From the NCBI RefSeq assembly GCF_023242475.1, contig NZ_JALJFG010000018.1, positions 40,029 through 104,028 on the forward strand: a stretch of 64,000 nt of DNA, given 5' to 3'. Positions 26,838-37,788 of this stretch are shown piece by piece (the stretch's first letter is position 1; each line of letters opens with the position of its first letter). Under the pieces are notes generated by a model. The model had not been told where the DNA came from. It ran no database searches and was given only the letters and a program-made list of their open reading frames with translations. The position numbers were made by a program, and so were the translations under genes. This DNA is from Pseudomonas sp. MWU15-20650 (GTDB taxonomy: Bacteria > Pseudomonadota > Gammaproteobacteria > Pseudomonadales > Pseudomonadaceae).

Positions 26838-27632
26838 ATGAGCATCGTTCGTAGCGACAAGCCCTTCGTCCTGGCCGGTCGTACCTACCAGTCCCGCCTG
26901 CTGGTCGGCACCGGCAAGTACCGCGACATGGAAGAAACCCGCCTGGCCATCGAGGCCTCGGGTGCCGAGATCGTCACGTTCGCGGTGCGCCGCACCAACC
27001 TCGGCCAGATCGAAGGGGAGCCGAACCTGCTCGAAGTGCTGTCGCCCGACCGCTACACCTTCTTGCCGAACACCGCCGGTTGCTATGACGCCATCGAAGC
27101 CGTGCGCACCTGCCGCCTGGCCCGTGAGCTGCTTGACGGCCATAACCTGGTGAAGCTGGAAGTGTTGGCCGACCAGAAAACCCTGTTCCCCAACGTGATC
27201 GAAACCCTCAAGGCCGCTGAAACCCTGGTCAAGGAAGGCTTCGACGTGATGGTCTACACCAGCGATGACCCGATCATCGCGCGCCAACTGGCCGAAATCG
27301 GCTGTATCGCCGTGATGCCCCTGGCCGGCCTGATTGGCAGTGGCCTGGGGATCTGCAACCCGTATAACCTGCAGATCATCCTCGAAGAGGCCAAGATTCC
27401 GGTGCTGGTGGATGCGGGCGTGGGCACTGCCTCCGACGCCACCATCGCCATGGAGCTGGGCTGTGACGCGGTGCTGATGAACTCGGCCATTGCCCATGCC
27501 CAGCAGCCGATCATGATGGCTGAAGCGATGAAACACGCAATCGTTGCAGGCCGCCTGGCATACCTCGCCGGGCGCATGCCGAAAAAACTTTACGCCAGCG
27601 CCTCCTCGCCGCTGGATGGCCTGATCAAGTAA
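26838..27632 (+). CDS. thiG: Thiazole synthase
   Basis: 264-residue TIM-barrel enzyme that forms the thiazole phosphate of thiamine from 1-deoxy-xylulose 5-phosphate, dehydroglycine and ThiS thiocarboxylate. The Schiff-base lysine is Lys106 in [10 protein letters not shown]. Phosphate-binding loops are seen in [12 protein letters not shown] and [18 protein letters not shown]. The ATG at 26838 has a GAGGATTT upstream. It is co-transcribed with thiS and probably trmB (9 bases after). Confidence 0.97.
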   Translation: MSIVRSDKPFVLAGRTYQSRLLVGTGKYRDMEETRLAIEASGAEIVTFAVRRTNLGQIEGEPNLLEVLSPDRYTFLPNTAGCYDAIEAVRTCRLARELLDGHNLVKLEVLADQKTLFPNVIETLKAAETLVKEGFDVMVYTSDDPIIARQLAEIGCIAVMPLAGLIGSGLGICNPYNLQIILEEAKIPVLVDAGVGTASDATIAMELGCDAVLMNSAIAHAQQPIMMAEAMKHAIVAGRLAYLAGRMPKKLYASASSPLDGLIK

Positions 27633-27641
27633 GAGCTATTG

Positions 27642-28367
27642 ATGACTGAATCAAACGAAACGCCGAACACCGTGGAAGAAGGCGACGAGTCCAAGCACCG
27701 CCGTATCAAGAGTTTTGTGATGCGCGCCGGTCGCATGACCGAAGGCCAGCAAAAGGGCCTGGAACAAGGCACGCCGCTGTTCGTATTGCCATTGGCCGAC
27801 GCGCCGGTGGACTACGACCAAGTGTTCGGCCGTTCGGCCCCGCGTTCCCTGGAAATCGGTTTCGGCATGGGGCATTCCCTGCTGGAAATGGCTGCGGCGT
27901 CGCCGGAACAGGATTTCATCGGTGTGGAAGTGCACCGCCCAGGTGTCGGCGCGCTGCTTAACGGCGTGCTGACGCAGGGTTTGACCAACCTGCGGGTCTA
28001 CGACTGCGATGCGATTGAAGTGCTCAACCGCTGCATCGCCGACAACAGCCTCGACCGCCTGATGCTGTTCTTCCCCGACCCGTGGCACAAGGCTCGTCAC
28101 CACAAGCGTCGTATCGTCCAGGCTTCCTTTGCGGAGCTGGTGCGCAGCAAGCTCAAGGTGGGTGGGATCCTGCACATGGCCACCGACTGGGAACCGTATG
28201 CCGAATACATGCTGGAGGTGATGAACGTCGCCCCTGGCTACCGTAACCTGGCCGAAGACGGCAAATGCGTACCGCGCCCGGCAGAGCGCCCGATCACCAA
28301 GTTCGAACGCCGTGGTGAGCGGTTAGGGCATGGGGTGTGGGACTTGAAGTTCGAGAAGTTGGCTTAA
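27642..28367 (+). CDS. trmB: tRNA (guanine(46)-N7)-methyltransferase
   Basis: 241-residue SAM-dependent enzyme that forms m7G46 in tRNA. It has an N-terminal tail of charged residues, [16 protein letters not shown], the SAM site [15 protein letters not shown], the active-site motif [17 protein letters not shown], and the C-terminal [17 protein letters not shown]. The frame could start one codon earlier at TTG 27639; the ATG was preferred. It follows thiG by 9 bases. A perfect REP-derived hairpin 27 bases after the stop may terminate the transcript. Confidence 0.97.
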   Translation: MTESNETPNTVEEGDESKHRRIKSFVMRAGRMTEGQQKGLEQGTPLFVLPLADAPVDYDQVFGRSAPRSLEIGFGMGHSLLEMAAASPEQDFIGVEVHRPGVGALLNGVLTQGLTNLRVYDCDAIEVLNRCIADNSLDRLMLFFPDPWHKARHHKRRIVQASFAELVRSKLKVGGILHMATDWEPYAEYMLEVMNVAPGYRNLAEDGKCVPRPAERPITKFERRGERLGHGVWDLKFEKLA

Positions 28368-28394
28368 TCAGCTATCAACGTTGAAATGCAGTGA

Positions 28395-28430
28395 AAATGT
28401 GGGAGGGGGCTTTTGCCCCCTCCCACATTT
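28395..28430. terminator. REP-derived perfect hairpin after trmB
   Basis: AAATGTGGGAGGGGGC, loop TTTT, then GCCCCCTCCCACATTT: a 16-base-pair perfect stem, which is two REP arms fused without the usual 50-base loop. It lies between convergent trmB and the DUF3392 gene. A-rich and T-rich ends on both sides suit a bidirectional terminator. Confidence 0.75.
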
Positions 28431-28451
28431 GTTTTTGCAGGGTGCTCGGGA

Positions 28452-28775
28452 CTAGCGGCGGTCTGCCACGACGCCAATCAACACCAGCACCACCACCAGC
28501 ACCGGCGCCAGGCTGTAGTTATTGAACTGGCTCAACCCCCGCACAATCCACGGCGTCGCGTAGATCAACGCTGCACCACTACCGATCATGCACAGCAGAG
28601 CCATCAACGGCACGCGCAATGCACCGGCGATGCTGCCCAATCGCGCTTCCACCCAGCCTTTGATGTCTGCGCCAAACAGCACCAGCAAGCAGCCCACAAG
28701 GGCCAGGGAGATTTCCGACAGGTTACTGCGGCTCCAGCGGGATACGGTGGCGAGGAGGTCGAGTACCAGGTCCAT
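28452..28775 (-). CDS. DUF3392 membrane protein
   Basis: 107 residues. About three hydrophobic segments (SLALVGCLLVLFGADI, VPLMALLCMIGSGAALIYA, LAPVLVVVLVLIGVVA) separated by a charged loop. It matches the small DUF3392 family of gammaproteobacterial membrane proteins with no assigned function. It is 20 bases downstream of hemW on the same strand and probably the last gene of a metX-metW-DUF4426-rdgB-hemW operon. Confidence 0.85.
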   Translation of the reverse strand: MDLVLDLLATVSRWSRSNLSEISLALVGCLLVLFGADIKGWVEARLGSIAGALRVPLMALLCMIGSGAALIYATPWIVRGLSQFNNYSLAPVLVVVLVLIGVVADRR

Positions 28776-28794
28776 GCGATTTCCTTAAGAGCTA

Positions 28795-29997
28795 TCAGCT
28801 CAAAAACTTTTGCAACAGGTCATTGAGAAAGAGTTGCCCACGGTCGGTTGCCACCAGGCGTGACGGTTCGACCTGCATTAAGCCACTTTGTTCTGCATCG
28901 CGACGGGCCTCGTCGAGGCTCGCCAGTTCGAGGCCGGTGCGTTCGGCGTAGAGCTTGGCTTCGACGCCGTCAGTCAGGCGCAAGGCGTTCATCAGGAACT
29001 CGAACGGAAGCTCTTCGTTGGTCAGCTCTTTCGCTCCGGCCTGGAAGCTTTTGGCCGGGTTGAGGTAGTCCTTGGGCGCGCGGGTTTTCCAGGTGCGCAC
29101 GATTCGACCGTCCGGATGGCTGAGCTTGCCGTGGGCGCCAGCGCCGATGCCGATGAAGTCGCCAAAGCTCCAGTAGTTCAGGTTATGCCGCGCCGGGCGA
29201 CCCGGTTGGGCATAGGCCGACACTTCGTATTGCGCGTAACCGTGTTCGGCAAGCAGCGCCTGGCCGGCTTCCTGGATGTCCCACAGCGTGTCGTCTTCCG
29301 GTAGCGTCGGCGGTTGGTTCCAGAATACGGTGTTGGGTTCCAGGGTCAGTTGGTACCAGGACAAGTGCGTCGGCTTGAGTGCAATCGCCTGGCGCAGATC
29401 GCCCAAGGCGTCGTCCAGGGACTGATCGGGCAAACCATGCATCAAGTCCAGGTTGAAATTATCGAACCCGGCCTGGCGCGCCATGTCGGCAGCACGTACG
29501 GCTTCATCACCGTTATGGATGCGACCAAGAGCCTCGAGTTTTTCCTGCTGGAAGCTCTGGATGCCAATGGACAGGCGATTGATCCCCAGCTGGCGATACG
29601 CCACGAACTTCTCTTGCTCGAAGGTTCCAGGGTTGGCTTCCAGGGTGATCTCGATATCGCTGGCAAACGGGATGCGCGCTTCTACGCCCTTGAGCAAGCG
29701 GCCCAGCGCGGCGGCGCTGAACAGGCTGGGTGTACCGCCGCCGAAGAAAATCGAACTCAGTTCCCGGCCGTAAACGGCGTGCAGGTCCTGATCGAGGTCC
29801 GCCAGCAACGCGTCGACATACTCTTCTTCCGGCAGCACGTTACTCGCGGTATGGGAGTTGAAGTCGCAATACGGGCATTTACGCACGCACCACGGGATGT
29901 GGATGTACAGCGCCAGGGGCGGCAGGTGGGGCAGGGCCGCCCGTGGTGTTTGCGCGCCACCGTGGATCAGTGGCTGCGCAGAGGTGTTCTGGGTCAT
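28795..29997 (-). CDS. hemW: Radical SAM heme chaperone HemW
   Basis: 400 residues. Radical-SAM cluster motif Cys37-x3-Cys41-x2-Cys44 in [11 protein letters not shown]; the Phe after the last Cys marks HemW rather than the coproporphyrinogen oxidase HemN, which has Cx[19 protein letters not shown] and the C-terminal HemN_C domain follow. HemW binds heme and delivers it to respiratory proteins. The ATG at 29997 overlaps the rdgB stop (4 bases), supporting it over a 37-residue longer frame. Confidence 0.95.
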   Translation of the reverse strand: MTQNTSAQPLIHGGAQTPRAALPHLPPLALYIHIPWCVRKCPYCDFNSHTASNVLPEEEYVDALLADLDQDLHAVYGRELSSIFFGGGTPSLFSAAALGRLLKGVEARIPFASDIEITLEANPGTFEQEKFVAYRQLGINRLSIGIQSFQQEKLEALGRIHNGDEAVRAADMARQAGFDNFNLDLMHGLPDQSLDDALGDLRQAIALKPTHLSWYQLTLEPNTVFWNQPPTLPEDDTLWDIQEAGQALLAEHGYAQYEVSAYAQPGRPARHNLNYWSFGDFIGIGAGAHGKLSHPDGRIVRTWKTRAPKDYLNPAKSFQAGAKELTNEELPFEFLMNALRLTDGVEAKLYAERTGLELASLDEARRDAEQSGLMQVEPSRLVATDRGQLFLNDLLQKFLS

Positions 29998-30590
29998 TTC
30001 AGGCCCAGGCGTTGGCGCAGCAAATCCATTGCGCGGGCGCGGTGGCTGATCTGGTTCTTGTCGGCCGGGCTGAGTTCGGCGCTGGAGACATTGCGCTCCG
30101 GCACCCAAAACAGCGGGTCATAGCCAAAGCCATGCTCGCCACTGGCTGCGTGCAGGATGCGCCCCTGCCACAAGCCCTCGCACAGGATCGGCAACGGGTC
30201 ATCCGCATGCCGCACCAAGGCCAGCACGCAGACGAATTGTGCACCGCGTTCGTTATCCGGTACGCCCTTGAGGGCGTCCAGCAACTTGGCGTTGTTGGCC
30301 GCGTCGCCCTTGCCGTCGGCATAACGCGCCGAATAGATGCCAGGGGCGCCGCCAAGAAAGTCCACCGCCAGCCCCGAGTCATCCGCCAGCGCCGGCAGGC
30401 CCGAGATACGTGCGGCATTGCGCGCCTTGAGGATGGCGTTCTCGACGAACGACAAGCCGGTCTCTTCAGGTTCGACCTGGCTGAATTCGCCAATCGAGCG
30501 CAGTTGCACGGACTCACCGAGCATGGCTTGCAGTTCTTTGAGTTTGCCGGCGTTATGGCTGGCCAGTACGAGTTGGGTAAGGTTCATCAT
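29994..30590 (-). CDS. rdgB: dITP/XTP pyrophosphatase (RdgB/HAM1)
   Basis: 198 residues (197 if the second of two tandem ATGs is used). Hydrolyses dITP, XTP and ITP to monophosphates, cleaning the nucleotide pool. Motifs: [12 protein letters not shown] near the N-terminus, [13 protein letters not shown], the metal-binding [14 protein letters not shown] and the C-terminal [13 protein letters not shown] and HRARAM. It overlaps both the upstream DUF4426 gene and downstream hemW by a few bases, so it sits in a tightly coupled operon. Confidence 0.96.
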   Translation of the reverse strand: MMNLTQLVLASHNAGKLKELQAMLGESVQLRSIGEFSQVEPEETGLSFVENAILKARNAARISGLPALADDSGLAVDFLGGAPGIYSARYADGKGDAANNAKLLDALKGVPDNERGAQFVCVLALVRHADDPLPILCEGLWQGRILHAASGEHGFGYDPLFWVPERNVSSAELSPADKNQISHRARAMDLLRQRLGLK

Positions 30591-31021
30591 TCGGCCGGGA
30601 AAAGTTCTTGGACAAAACTGAAACTGTGGGCCTTGCCCCCGGTTTCAACGTTAATCGTGAAGGTCTTGAATTCCTGCTGTGGCACTGAGTAGGGGGCGAG
30701 GTAATTGGTCGCACCCTTTTCGGTGATCTGCTTGAACGTCAGCACTTCGCTCTTGCCGCTCAAGTCCTTGAGGGTGCCGGTCACCTGCGCTACCACCGGC
30801 GTCACGCCCTTGAACACGGACACGTTGATCAGGCCCTTATTCTTGCTGCGAACCACTCCTACCGCCTGGGCGGTTTCCGGTTGCAGGAAGCTGGAGGTAA
30901 AGGTGTTGTAGCGCACGGTGATATCGCCGAATTCCTTCGTGCGATTGGGATCGATAACGTCGGCGGCCATGGCGTGGGTGCCAAGGAGTGCGGTCAATAG
31001 AAAAACAGCCAAACGACTCAT
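30587..31021 (-). CDS. DUF4426 exported protein
   Basis: 144 residues with a clear signal peptide ([18 protein letters not shown]) and a beta-rich mature part ([27 protein letters not shown]). It matches DUF4426, periplasmic proteins of unknown role always seen in this metW–rdgB neighbourhood of pseudomonads. It lies 21 bases downstream of metW and overlaps rdgB. No catalytic residues are evident. Confidence 0.88.
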   Translation of the reverse strand: MSRLAVFLLTALLGTHAMAADVIDPNRTKEFGDITVRYNTFTSSFLQPETAQAVGVVRSKNKGLINVSVFKGVTPVVAQVTGTLKDLSGKSEVLTFKQITEKGATNYLAPYSVPQQEFKTFTINVETGGKAHSFSFVQELFPAE

Positions 31022-31042
31022 GAGCGTCCCTCTTGAAGATGA

Positions 31043-31663
31043 TTAGACGGCAATTTGGTGGTCGGCCAGGCCAGGGCTGCTGACCCGGTAGATACCGATT
31101 TCGCCCAACAGGTTGGGCCATAGCTTACTCGCCCAGCCGTGGCGGTGCTGTTGATCGACGGCCAGGCGGTTGATCACTTTGGCTTCACGCTCACCGCACA
31201 ACGCCTCGAAGTCTTCGAACGTACAGAAGTGGATGTTTGGCGTGTTGTACCAAGTGTATGGCAGGAAGTCCGAGACCGGCATGCGGCCCTTGGTGGCCAG
31301 GTACCAACGGCAGCGCCAGTGGCCGAAGTTGGGGAACGTGATGATGCACTGGCGACCGACGCGCAGCATTTCATCGAGGATGCGGTCCGGGTAGTGCACC
31401 GCTTGCAGGGCCTGGGTCATCACCACGATGTCGAAGCTGTTGCTGGCAAAGTTGCCCAGGCCCTTGTCCAGGTCCTGCTCGATCACGTTGATGCCCTTGG
31501 CCACGCACTGGGCGATGTTGTCCGGGTCGTTTTCCAAGCCATAGCCGGTGACTTGCTTGTTGTCGCGCAGCCAGCTCAGCAGTTCGCCATCGCCGCAGCC
31601 AAGGTCGAGCACACGGCTGCCGGCGGGGATCCAGTCTTGGATGATTTCCAGGTCGGCTCTCAT
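31043..31663 (-). CDS. metW: Methionine biosynthesis protein MetW
   Basis: 206 residues with a class I methyltransferase fold: SAM-binding-like SRVLDLGCGDGELLSWL, then VIEQDLDKGLGNF and FDIVVMTQALQAVHYP. MetW is required together with MetX for homoserine acylation in pseudomonads and others, although the exact activity is debated. It follows metX by only 7 bases, so the two are coexpressed. Confidence 0.95.
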   Translation of the reverse strand: MRADLEIIQDWIPAGSRVLDLGCGDGELLSWLRDNKQVTGYGLENDPDNIAQCVAKGINVIEQDLDKGLGNFASNSFDIVVMTQALQAVHYPDRILDEMLRVGRQCIITFPNFGHWRCRWYLATKGRMPVSDFLPYTWYNTPNIHFCTFEDFEALCGEREAKVINRLAVDQQHRHGWASKLWPNLLGEIGIYRVSSPGLADHQIAV

Positions 31664-31670
31664 GGCGTTC

Positions 31671-32810
31671 TCACAAAGTAATGCGGTTCATGTAATTGCC
31701 AAAAGCCTGCAAGTAGCGCGGGATCGGGATCAGGAAGGCGTCATGGCCTTGCGGTGCGTCGATCTCCAGGTAGCAGACGTCTTTCTTGGCGGCCATCAGG
31801 GCGTCCACCAGCTCGCGGGAGCGGGCCGGCGAGAAGCGCCAGTCGGTGGTGAACGACATCACGCAAAACTTGGCCGTGGCGCTCTCGAAGGTTTTCGCCA
31901 GGTCGTCATCGAAGTTGGCCGCCGGGTCGAAGTAGTCCAGCGCCTTGGTCATCAACAGGTAGGTATTGGCGTCGAAACGCCCGGAGAACTCTTCGCCCTG
32001 ATAACGCAGGTAGCTTTCCACCTGGAATTCGACGCTGTGGAAATCGTAGTTGAGCTTTTCGCTCTTGAGGCCACGGCCGAATTTCTCGCCCATGGAGTCA
32101 TCGGACAGGTAGGTGATATGCCCGACCATCCGCGCCAGCATCAAGCCGCGCTTGGGGATCACGCCGGCTTCCTGGAACGAACCACCATGGAACTCGGGGT
32201 CGGTGAGGATCGCCTGGCGCGCCACTTCGTTGAAGGCGATGTTCTGCGCCGACAGCTTGGGGGCCGAGGCGATGGCCAGGCAATGGCGCACGCGGTCCGG
32301 GTAGCTGATGGTCCACTGCAGTGCCTGCATGCCGCCGAGGCTGCCGCCAATCACCGCAGCCCACTGGCGCACGCCCAGCAGGTCGGCGAGGCGCGCCTGG
32401 CTGTGCACCCAGTCTTCCACGGTCAACACCGGGAAGTCTGCGCCGAACGGTTTGCCGGTTTCCGGGTTGAGGCTGCTGGGGCCGGTGGACCCATTGCAAC
32501 CGCCCAGGTTGTTCAGGCTGACCACAAAGAATTTTTGGGTGTCGATGGGCTTGCCGGGGCCGATGCAGCTGTCCCACCAGCCGGGCTTGCGGTCGTCGAC
32601 GGAATGAAAACCGGCGGCGTGATGATGGCCGGACAAGGCGTGGCAGATCAGCACGGCGTTGCTCGCCGTTGCGTTCAGCTGGCCATAGGTCTCGTAGATC
32701 AGGTCGTAGGCCGGCAGTGAGCGACCACAGGCCAGGGCCAGCGGTTCGCTGAAGTGCGCCACTTGGGGCACGACCAGTCCAACAGAATCGGGGGGGAAGG
32801 CAGCTGGCAT
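31671..32810 (-). CDS. metX: Homoserine O-succinyltransferase MetX(S)
   Basis: 379-residue alpha/beta-hydrolase-fold acyltransferase that activates homoserine for methionine synthesis. It begins [21 protein letters not shown] and has [16 protein letters not shown] (oxyanion hole) and the nucleophile elbow [10 protein letters not shown]. The His-containing C-terminal GHDAFLIP completes the triad. In pseudomonads this family member uses succinyl-CoA despite its sequence similarity to acetyltransferases; I follow that knowledge, and the acyl donor cannot be proven here. It leads the metX-metW operon. Confidence 0.94.
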   Translation of the reverse strand: MPAAFPPDSVGLVVPQVAHFSEPLALACGRSLPAYDLIYETYGQLNATASNAVLICHALSGHHHAAGFHSVDDRKPGWWDSCIGPGKPIDTQKFFVVSLNNLGGCNGSTGPSSLNPETGKPFGADFPVLTVEDWVHSQARLADLLGVRQWAAVIGGSLGGMQALQWTISYPDRVRHCLAIASAPKLSAQNIAFNEVARQAILTDPEFHGGSFQEAGVIPKRGLMLARMVGHITYLSDDSMGEKFGRGLKSEKLNYDFHSVEFQVESYLRYQGEEFSGRFDANTYLLMTKALDYFDPAANFDDDLAKTFESATAKFCVMSFTTDWRFSPARSRELVDALMAAKKDVCYLEIDAPQGHDAFLIPIPRYLQAFGNYMNRITL

Positions 32811-32909
32811 CGACCCTGCTCTCGTTTAAATGAGGCGTAAGTCTAAAGAGCGGGGCCCCTAGCGGCAAGCAAAGGCCTGCGTGGATTCAATTCAATATGC
32901 AGATACAAA

Positions 32910-32999
32910 ATGTGGGAGGGGGCTTGCTCCCGATTGCAGTGGGTCAGCTACCGATAAGCTGACTGATCCACCGCTATCGGGAGCAAGCTCCCTCCCACT
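32910..32999. repeat. REP pair (GTGGGAGG-type REPIN)
   Basis: Arms ATGTGGGAGGGGGCTTGCTCCCGAT and ATCGGGAGCAAGCTCCCTCCCAC surround a loop whose halves are also complementary (GTGGGTCAGCT with AGCTGACTGATCCAC). The whole 90-base unit could therefore fold as one long hairpin. It lies between metX and the yggT gene. Confidence 0.93.
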
Positions 33000-33013
33000 G
33001 GGTTTAGTGCATT

Positions 33014-33601
33014 TCAGATCAGCCCGAACAGCTCCTTAGGCATGAATGCGTAGTAGGCCAGGCGCGGAATCACCCAGCTTTGCAGCAGCTGGATCGCGAT
33101 AAACGCGAAGATTGGCGAGATGTCCAGGCCACCCAGGTTCGGGATCAGGCGACGGAACGGTGCGAGTACCGGCTCGGTAATCTGCGCAACCAGCTCGGCG
33201 CCCGGGCTGCGGCTGCCCGGTGCGACCCACGACAGGATCACGCTGATGATCATCGACCAGAAGAGGATCTTCAAAAACAGCGAGAAGATGCCGATCAGTC
33301 CCCACGGCAACAGCAACACCGTGAAGGCTTGGTAGCCGTTGAGCATCAGGATCACCACAAACAGCAAAATCTGCAGCAGCAGCGCGAGCACCAGCGACGA
33401 CATGTCCAGGCCAAACAGGCTCGGGATAACTCGGCGCAGGGGCTTGAGCAACGGCTGCGTGGCCTTGACCACGAACTGGCAGAGCGGGTTGTAGAAGTTT
33501 GCCCGCACCAGTTGCAGGATAAAGCGCATCAGCACGATCAGCAGGTACAGGCTGCCCAAGGTCTGGATGATGAAAATGGCAGCGTCATTGATTCCGAGCA
33601 T
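33014..33601 (-). CDS. yggT: YggT-family membrane protein
   Basis: 195 residues made of two tandem YGGT repeats, each with a hydrophobic helix pair around an LxxLRRxIPxLxGLD motif (LKPLRRVIPSLFGLD and APFRRLIPNLGGLD). Inner-membrane protein; linked in other bacteria to osmotic or cell-envelope functions, with no defined activity. It lies 24 bases downstream of proC on the same strand, the usual order yggS-proC-yggT. Confidence 0.93.
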   Translation of the reverse strand: MLGINDAAIFIIQTLGSLYLLIVLMRFILQLVRANFYNPLCQFVVKATQPLLKPLRRVIPSLFGLDMSSLVLALLLQILLFVVILMLNGYQAFTVLLLPWGLIGIFSLFLKILFWSMIISVILSWVAPGSRSPGAELVAQITEPVLAPFRRLIPNLGGLDISPIFAFIAIQLLQSWVIPRLAYYAFMPKELFGLI

Positions 33602-33625
33602 GTTTGTTTCCTATGTAGGGGACGA

Positions 33626-34444
33626 CTATTTGCCCAACTGCTCGGCCATTTCTGCCGAACGATGTGCCGCGGCACCCAGTGCTTTTTCCACCAGGGCTTC
33701 AAAGCCCCCGGCCTGGAACGATTCGATGGCGGCCTGTGTGGTGCCGCCGGGGGACGTGACGCGGCGGCGCAATTCGGCAGCATCCACATCGCTTTCGACG
33801 GCCATGTTCGCGGCGCCCAGGGCGGTTTGCTCGGCCAGTTGCTCTGCGACTTCGTGTGGCAGGCCGAGTTTCACGCCGGCGGCGGTCATGGCCTCGATCA
33901 GCAGGAAGAAGTAAGCCGGGCCGCTGCCGGACACGGCGGTGACGGCGTCCAGCTGCTGCTCCTGCTCAAGCCACACGGCCAGACCCACGGCAGACAGCAG
34001 CGCCTGGGCCTGGTCACGTTGTTCGGCGGTCACTTCAGCCGTGGCATACAACCCGCTCACGCCCTTGCGCAGCAGCGCCGGGGTGTTGGGCATGCAACGC
34101 ACGATTGGCTGGGCACCGAGCCAGTTGGTCAGGCTGGCACAGGTGATACCGGCGGCGATGGACACAATCAGTTGATGGGGCTGCAGGCTCGGGCGCAGGC
34201 TCTCGCACACGGCCTTCATGGCTTGTGGCTTGACCGCCAGCACGATCACGTCAACGCCCTGGATGGCCTCGGCGTTGTCGGCGAAGGTTTCGATACCGTG
34301 TTCGGCGCTGACGCGCGCGCGGGAGTCGGCGCCAGGGTCGCTGGCGCGAATCTGCTGGGCTTGCAGCCCCTTGGCCCGCAAGCCGCCGATCAGGCTGGCC
34401 GCCATGTTACCGGCGCCGATAAAGGCAATACGCGTGTTGCTCAT
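33626..34444 (-). CDS. proC: Pyrroline-5-carboxylate reductase
   Basis: 272 residues. Catalyses NAD(P)H-dependent reduction of P5C to proline, the last step of proline synthesis. The Rossmann motif is IAFIGAGNMAASLIGGL; the C-terminal signature SPGGTTQAAIESFQAGGFEALV is complete. Length is normal. It is 34 bases after yggS, forming a yggS-proC-yggT operon. Confidence 0.97.
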   Translation of the reverse strand: MSNTRIAFIGAGNMAASLIGGLRAKGLQAQQIRASDPGADSRARVSAEHGIETFADNAEAIQGVDVIVLAVKPQAMKAVCESLRPSLQPHQLIVSIAAGITCASLTNWLGAQPIVRCMPNTPALLRKGVSGLYATAEVTAEQRDQAQALLSAVGLAVWLEQEQQLDAVTAVSGSGPAYFFLLIEAMTAAGVKLGLPHEVAEQLAEQTALGAANMAVESDVDAAELRRRVTSPGGTTQAAIESFQAGGFEALVEKALGAAAHRSAEMAEQLGK

Positions 34445-34478
34445 GACAGGTCCTTATTTTCGAGGGAAGTCAGCCATT

Positions 34479-35165
34479 TCATGGCTGGCCGTAGTCGCGG
34501 GCGCCAAACAGGGCGGTACCGATCCGCACCCAGGTGGCGCCTTGGGCGATGGCCGACTCAAGGTCGTGGCTCATGCCCATGGAAAGTGTGTCCAGCGGCA
34601 GCTTCAAACTGGCTTGCAGCTCGCTGACCTTGGCGAACGCTGCGTCTTGCGCGGCGCGATCTTCAGTCGGCTCGGGGATCGCCATCAAACCGCGCAGCTT
34701 CAGGCGCGGCAAGGCGCTGATGGCGCTTGCCAGGGCCGGCAGGTCGGCAGGCGTACAGCCGGATTTGCTGGCTTCGCCACTGACGTTGACCTGGATACAG
34801 ATATTCAGCGGCGGCAGGTCGGCCGGGCGTTGTTCGGACAGGCGTTGTGCGATTTTCAGGCGGTCCACGGAATGTACCCAAGCGAAGTTCTCGGCGATCG
34901 CGCGAGTCTTGTTCGATTGAATGGGGCCGATGAAGTGCCAACTCAAGGGCAGGTCGGTTAATTCGGCCTGTTTGCCCAAGGCTTCCTGCAGGTAGTTTTC
35001 GCCAAAATCGTGCATCCCGGCGGCATGGGCTTCGCGCACCGCTTGGGCGGGTTTGGTCTTGCTCACGGCCAGCAGGTGGATGCTGCTTGCGTCACGTTGC
35101 ACGGCGTCGGCTGCGGCGCGGATGCGCTGGCTAACCAAGTCGATGTTGTCTGCTATCGTCGACAT
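34479..35165 (-). CDS. yggS: PLP homeostasis protein (YggS/PLPBP)
   Basis: 228 residues. Single-domain TIM barrel binding pyridoxal phosphate; Lys in LLAVSKTKP forms the Schiff base. Conserved pieces: FGENYLQEALGK, WHFIGPIQSNKTR, and SMGMSHDLESAIAQGATWVRIGTALFG for the phosphate site. It has no enzyme activity known and buffers PLP and amino-acid balance. It diverges from pilT with about 60 bases between. Confidence 0.96.
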   Translation of the reverse strand: MSTIADNIDLVSQRIRAAADAVQRDASSIHLLAVSKTKPAQAVREAHAAGMHDFGENYLQEALGKQAELTDLPLSWHFIGPIQSNKTRAIAENFAWVHSVDRLKIAQRLSEQRPADLPPLNICIQVNVSGEASKSGCTPADLPALASAISALPRLKLRGLMAIPEPTEDRAAQDAAFAKVSELQASLKLPLDTLSMGMSHDLESAIAQGATWVRIGTALFGARDYGQP

Positions 35166-35222
35166 TCAAGATGCGCCCGTGGATATGGAGTCCGCGGCAT
35201 TCTACTGGAAATGGAAAGCCCT

Positions 35223-36257
<1,035 letters not shown>

Positions 36258-36281
36258 ATCAGGACGCCAGTACAGAACAAG

Positions 36282-36312
36282 TGTGGGAGGGGCTTGCCCC
36301 TCCCACATTTTT
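36282..36312. terminator. REP-derived terminator between pilT and the NlpC gene
   Basis: TGTGGGAGGGGC, loop TT, GCCCCTCCCACA is a perfect 12-base-pair stem followed immediately by TTTTT. It is a collapsed REP palindrome that has the form of an intrinsic terminator for pilT, between convergent genes. Confidence 0.78.
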
Positions 36313-36331
36313 ACTGCATTTCAGCCTGGGA

Positions 36332-36967
36332 TCAGCGCTGGACTACCCGCAGGTTGTTCTGCTCTTTCGGCAGAACCCGCTTGGCGATTACGTAGTTCTT
36401 GTCCCAGAACGGCTTTTTCAGCGTGTCGATGCTGACCGACTTGCCACGACGCGGTGCGTGGATAAAGCGGTCGTTGCCCAGGTAGATGGCCACGTGGTTG
36501 ACTTGGCGGCTTTTGAGCTTGAAGAACAACAGGTCGCCCGGTTTCAGGTCTTTACGGTCAACCTTCAGCCCGTGGCCGGCGGCCATGGCGTTGGAGGTGC
36601 GAGGTAAATCCACTGCCTTGACGTCGTTAAACGCATATTTTACCAAGCCGCTGCAGTCGAACCCTTTACTTGGGCTGCTACCGCCCCAACGATAAGGAGT
36701 ACCGAGCACGTTCACGGCGCGGCTGAGGACGTTGCTGCTTTGTTTGGTATTCACGGCCAATTGGGTATGAAGCGCTTTACCGTGGGCCTTGCTCACATGA
36801 GTCGGGCGGTTGACGGTCAGCTTTACCGACTTGGCTGTGCTGGGTGTGCTGTGGACTTTAGGGGTGAAACCGTTAACGTTCGGAAGTCGTTGCTCACGAT
36901 TGGTGGCGTGGGCGGCCAGTGGCATTAATAGGCAGATGGTTAGCCATGTCTTGAAAAATGGTCGCAT
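36332..36967 (-). CDS. NlpC/P60 cell-wall peptidase
   Basis: 211 residues with a signal peptide (FKTWLTICLLMPLAAHA) and a linker of Ser/Thr/Lys. The C40 peptidase domain (about residues 80–205) has the catalytic Cys in GFDCSGLVKYAF and His in VNHVAIYLGNDRFIHAP. Such enzymes cleave D-Glu–diamino acid bonds in peptidoglycan. It stands alone at a position that holds an unrelated gene set near pilT in P. aeruginosa. The mature N-terminus has no recognisable binding domain. Confidence 0.9.
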   Translation of the reverse strand: MRPFFKTWLTICLLMPLAAHATNREQRLPNVNGFTPKVHSTPSTAKSVKLTVNRPTHVSKAHGKALHTQLAVNTKQSSNVLSRAVNVLGTPYRWGGSSPSKGFDCSGLVKYAFNDVKAVDLPRTSNAMAAGHGLKVDRKDLKPGDLLFFKLKSRQVNHVAIYLGNDRFIHAPRRGKSVSIDTLKKPFWDKNYVIAKRVLPKEQNNLRVVQR

Positions 36968-37217
36968 TAGGCGTGGCTCTTATGGGTTTGCGCGCAACTT
37001 TATAACAGGTTTTTGTGCCGTTCTCAGGCCGTTTGTCGACTGAACCTTGAGGTCAAATTCAGGAAAAACGCGACGAATCGCCACAATTGTCCTACACAAG
37101 TCAGGCGGTATAAGGCTTTGAGGGGAGGGAAGATACCATTTGCCGTACGTCGGGCGCCCGTAAAAAAGTCACAAAGAAAATGAAAAAATTTATCTATTAA
37201 GGCAAAAGAGGTACTCC
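36968..37217. other. Divergent intergenic region, NlpC gene / TM2 gene
   Basis: 250 bases between divergent genes. The part next to the TM2 gene is strongly A-rich (AAAAAAGTCACAAAGAAAAT). This differs from the surrounding DNA and suggests a promoter or UP-like element; no clear -35/-10 pair can be set. No repeat element is present. Confidence 0.35.
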
Positions 37218-37646
37218 ATGAACACCTATCAACAGGTTGGTCCGCAGCAAGACACTCACAGTAAGGTGATCGGTTACCTGCTCTGGATTTTCGGTTTTAC
37301 CGGGGCGCATCGCTTTTATTACGGCAAGCCCGTTACCGGTACGATCTGGTTTTTCACCTTCGGCCTGCTGGGTATTGGTTGGCTGATCGACCTGTTCCTG
37401 ATCCCTGCCATGGACCGCGAAGCCGACCTGCGTTTCACTGCCGGCCCTATCGAATACAACGTGGCCTGGATTCTGCTGGCGTTCCTGGGTGTGTTTGGCC
37501 TGCACCGCATGTACCAGGGCAAATGGATCACCGGTTTGATCTACCTGCTGACCGGTGGATTGTTCCTGATCGGGGTGCTGTATGACTTCTGGACCTTGAA
37601 TACCCAGATTTCGATTCGCAACGCCGAGCGCAACGCCGGACGCTGA
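37218..37646 (+). CDS. TM2 domain-containing membrane protein
   Basis: 142 residues. Two TM2-type units: KVIGYLLWIFGFTGAHRFYYGKP and VAWILLAFLGVFGLHRMYQGKW, each ending in the GxHRxYxGK motif, followed by hydrophobic helices with an Asp-containing turn (WLIDLFLIPAMDRE, LYDFWTLN). The family is common, with no defined bacterial function. The start has a good AGAGG at the proper distance. It is convergent with pyrX across a REP pair. Confidence 0.9.
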   Translation: MNTYQQVGPQQDTHSKVIGYLLWIFGFTGAHRFYYGKPVTGTIWFFTFGLLGIGWLIDLFLIPAMDREADLRFTAGPIEYNVAWILLAFLGVFGLHRMYQGKWITGLIYLLTGGLFLIGVLYDFWTLNTQISIRNAERNAGR

Positions 37647-37671
37647 ATCTCTCGGCCACACAGAGAACCCA

Positions 37672-37763
37672 TATGCAGGAGGGGGCTTGCCCCCGATTGC
37701 AGTGGGTCAGCTCCAGATAAGCTGACGGGTCCACTGCTATCGGGAGCAAGCCCCCTCCCATAT
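37672..37763. repeat. REP pair (GTGGGAGG-type REPIN)
   Basis: Arms GGAGGGGGCTTGCCCCCGATTG and TATCGGGAGCAAGCCCCCTCC enclose a self-complementary loop (CAGTGGGTCAGCT with AGCTGACGGGTCCACTG). It lies between the convergent TM2 gene and pyrX. Confidence 0.92.
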
Positions 37764-37788
37764 TGACTGTACTCGCTTTAAACCGGGT